From Bacillota bacterium (GTDB lineage Bacteria; Bacillota; Clostridia; Christensenellales; CAG-138), in the NCBI GenBank assembly GCA_023416175.1, contig JAEZIE010000118.1, positions 1 to 5,708 of the forward strand: 5,708 nt of DNA, in the 5' to 3' direction. How positions within the stretch are numbered: the stretch's first letter is position 1; each line of letters starts with the position of its first letter. The notes under the pieces are model-generated. The model worked only from the letters and a program-made list of their open reading frames with translations, was not told where the DNA came from and searched no databases. Position numbers and translations under genes: made by a program. This document shows positions 4,640-5,708 of the stretch, piece by piece.

Positions 4640-5161
4640 TTAGAGCTTCTGGACCTGAATAAAGTCCAGCTCCACAGGCGTTTCGCGGCCAAACATGGAT
4701 ACGACGAGCTTGATCTTCTGGCGCTCGGCGTCCAGCGCTTCGACACGGCCGATGAACTTTTCCAAAGGACCCGAAACGACACGCACGTTTTCGCCCACCT
4801 CGATATTGAGCACGATGGGGATACGCTCCACACCCATTGCCGTGACCTCTTCATCTGTAAGGGGGATGGGCTTGCTGCCCGGCCCTACGAAGCCCGTCAC
4901 GCCGCGGGTGTTGCGCACGACATACCACGTCTTATCGTTCATGATCATTTTGACCATGACGTAGCCCGGGTAGACTTTGCGCTGCATCGTCTTCTTTTTG
5001 CCGTTCTTGCCGACCTCTATGGTGTCCTCCGTGGGATACTTGACCTCCAGGATCTGTTCCTGCAGGCCCATGTTCTCAACGGATTTCTCAAGGTCCTCTT
5101 TTACCTTGTTTTCGTAGCCGGAATAGGTATGCACAACATACCACTTGGCTTCCTCACTCAT
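4640..5161 (-). CDS. nusG: Transcription termination/antitermination factor NusG, 173 aa
   Basis: NusG binds RNA polymerase through its N-terminal domain and modulates pausing and elongation; the C-terminal KOW domain contacts Rho or ribosomal S10 in other bacteria. The NGN domain (about 5-110) shows KWYVVHTYSGYENKV (6-20), the RKVYPGYVMVKM segment (61-72) and TRGVTGFVG (85-93). The KOW domain (about 122-173) shows VGENVRVVSGPLEKFIGRV (122-140). No insertion or duplication of domains; length is typical, so this is the housekeeping copy rather than a specialised paralogue. AAAGGAGG (5172-5179) lies ten bases before the start. It follows secE by 60 bases. Confidence 0.98.
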   Translation of the reverse strand: MSEEAKWYVVHTYSGYENKVKEDLEKSVENMGLQEQILEVKYPTEDTIEVGKNGKKKTMQRKVYPGYVMVKMIMNDKTWYVVRNTRGVTGFVGPGSKPIPLTDEEVTAMGVERIPIVLNIEVGENVRVVSGPLEKFIGRVEALDAERQKIKLVVSMFGRETPVELDFIQVQKL

Positions 5162-5194
5162 AATACTCCGGCCTCCTTTCCAAAAACATGCGCC

Positions 5195-5217
5195 AAAAAG
5201 CGGCGCTCCGTCGCTTT
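5195..5217 (-). terminator. Short terminator-like hairpin between secE and nusG
   Basis: On the minus strand AAAGCG (5217-5212) pairs with CGCTTT (5202-5197) around one mismatch and an inner CG/CG pair, followed by a run of five T residues ending at 5195. It begins four bases after the secE stop codon. An overlapping GCGCC/GGCGC pairing is also possible. Stem and T run are short, so at most partial termination is expected. Confidence 0.35.
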
Positions 5218-5221
5218 CAGC

Positions 5222-5485
5222 TTACCCACCGATGAGTGCGATGAGCTTGATGCCCTGCGAGAACAACAGATCCAACACGCCAATGAGCACAGCCATGGCT
5301 GCGACGAACGTGACCACAGCGCCTGTGCGGGAAAGAAGATCTTTAAATGTAGGCCAACTGAGCTTCTTTACTTCGCCCGCAACCTCTTTGAGGTAACGCA
5401 ACGGTTGGAAGCGGGAAGGCTTCTTCGCCTTTGCCGGATGCTTTTCGGCTTTTTTATCGGCAGGCTTTATTTCGTTGTTCGCCAT
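5222..5485 (-). CDS. secE: Preprotein translocase subunit SecE, 87 aa
   Basis: SecE clamps and stabilises SecY in the protein-conducting channel of the cell membrane. This is the short single-span form usual in Gram-positive bacteria. It has a Lys/Ala-rich soluble N-terminus (1-25), a conserved amphipathic helix RYLKEVAGEVKKLSWPT (30-46) with the diagnostic K-x-WP motif, and one membrane segment (about 55-77). A GGGGGA stretch about ten bases upstream is the only candidate ribosome binding site, weaker than those of its neighbours. It sits 55 bases after rpmG; the gap is too small for the tRNA-Trp gene found here in some bacteria. Confidence 0.97.
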   Translation of the reverse strand: MANNEIKPADKKAEKHPAKAKKPSRFQPLRYLKEVAGEVKKLSWPTFKDLLSRTGAVVTFVAAMAVLIGVLDLLFSQGIKLIALIGG

Positions 5486-5540
5486 GGATAGTATCCCCCA
5501 TTGCTGTTATTTTCATCCAATGTATAGGCTTATGAAGCGA

Positions 5541-5690
5541 TTACTTGGATTCCCTGTGCGCGGTATGCTTGCGGCAGAAGCGGCAATACTTGCTGAACTC
5601 CAGCCTGTCCGGATCATTTTTCTTGTTCTTGAAAGTGTTGTAGTTCCTCTGCTTGCACTCGGTGCAGGCCAACGTGATCTTAACGCGCAT
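5541..5690 (-). CDS. rpmG: 50S ribosomal protein L33, zinc-ribbon form, 49 aa
   Basis: Small large-subunit protein near the E site. The translation begins MRVKITLACTECKQRNYNT and ends RKHTAHRESK. The four zinc-binding cysteines are present as CTEC (9-12) and CRFC (36-39), so this is the Zn-dependent (C+) form rather than the Cys-free zinc-starvation paralogue many Firmicutes also carry. AGGAGGT (5698-5704) lies seven bases before the ATG. It is the first gene visible of the block; any promoter lies beyond the window. Position before secE is the standard arrangement. Confidence 0.96.
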   Translation of the reverse strand: MRVKITLACTECKQRNYNTFKNKKNDPDRLEFSKYCRFCRKHTAHRESK

Positions 5691-5708
5691 AATCCTTACC
5701 TCCTGGAA

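Noticed and set aside
4568..5491. Long plus-strand open frame (307 codons) opposite nusG and secE
   Set aside because: It covers two real genes and their gaps on the other strand and its composition (His/Asp/Leu/Phe-rich) reflects reverse-complement codons.
5486..5540. Possible tRNA-Trp between rpmG and secE, as in some bacteria
   Set aside because: The gap is only 55 bases and shows no acceptor stem or TTCGA arm.
1..5708. CRISPR array, insertion sequence ends, att sites or prophage genes
   Set aside because: No spaced direct repeats, transposase or integrase frames, or terminal inverted repeats were seen; the only tandem repeat is the coding GTSP tract.

Overview
The window looks like a chromosomal piece from a moderately high-GC Bacillota (Firmicutes), most likely a Clostridia-type anaerobe. 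The support is a canonical rpmG-secE-nusG-rplK-rplA-rplJ-rplL block, strong AGGAGG ribosome binding sites, and an L10 leader of the Firmicutes type with its own intrinsic attenuator. Genus cannot be fixed from this sequence alone; a gut-associated lineage is only a guess from the serpin.

Right part (about 2170-5708, all minus strand, so read right to left): rpmG (L33, 49 aa), secE, nusG, rplK (L11), rplA (L1), rplJ (L10), rplL (L7/L12). It is subdivided by RNA signals. There is a terminator-like hairpin between secE and nusG and an AT-rich perfect hairpin between nusG and rplK. A probable L1-binding mimic of 23S rRNA lies ahead of rplK. A near-consensus promoter just after rplA precedes an L10 leader with an attenuator ahead of rplJ. 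L1 and L10 thus probably each control their own gene pair. The block ends with a strong hairpin after rplL; the usual next gene, rpoB, is not there.

Left part (1 to about 2165): a plus-strand gene for a small lipoprotein with a PepSY-like/BLIP-like central domain between low-complexity Thr/Ser/Pro/Gly linkers (1551-2114). It converges on rplL, with two terminators back to back between them. Diverging from it is a minus-strand gene (25-1341) for a lipoprotein serpin with an apparently inhibitory hinge and reactive loop. These two exported, probably membrane-anchored proteins share a 209-base divergent region. It holds a recognisable promoter and two tandem GC hairpins on the lipoprotein side.

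The ribosomal block is ordinary in gene content but instructive in its regulation. The accessory part, a predicted surface protease inhibitor beside a PepSY-like lipoprotein where rpoB would normally be, is the least expected feature. No stretch longer than 300 bases is without a gene; the longest gaps are 236 bases (rplA-rplJ, filled by promoter and leader) and 209 bases (the divergent region).
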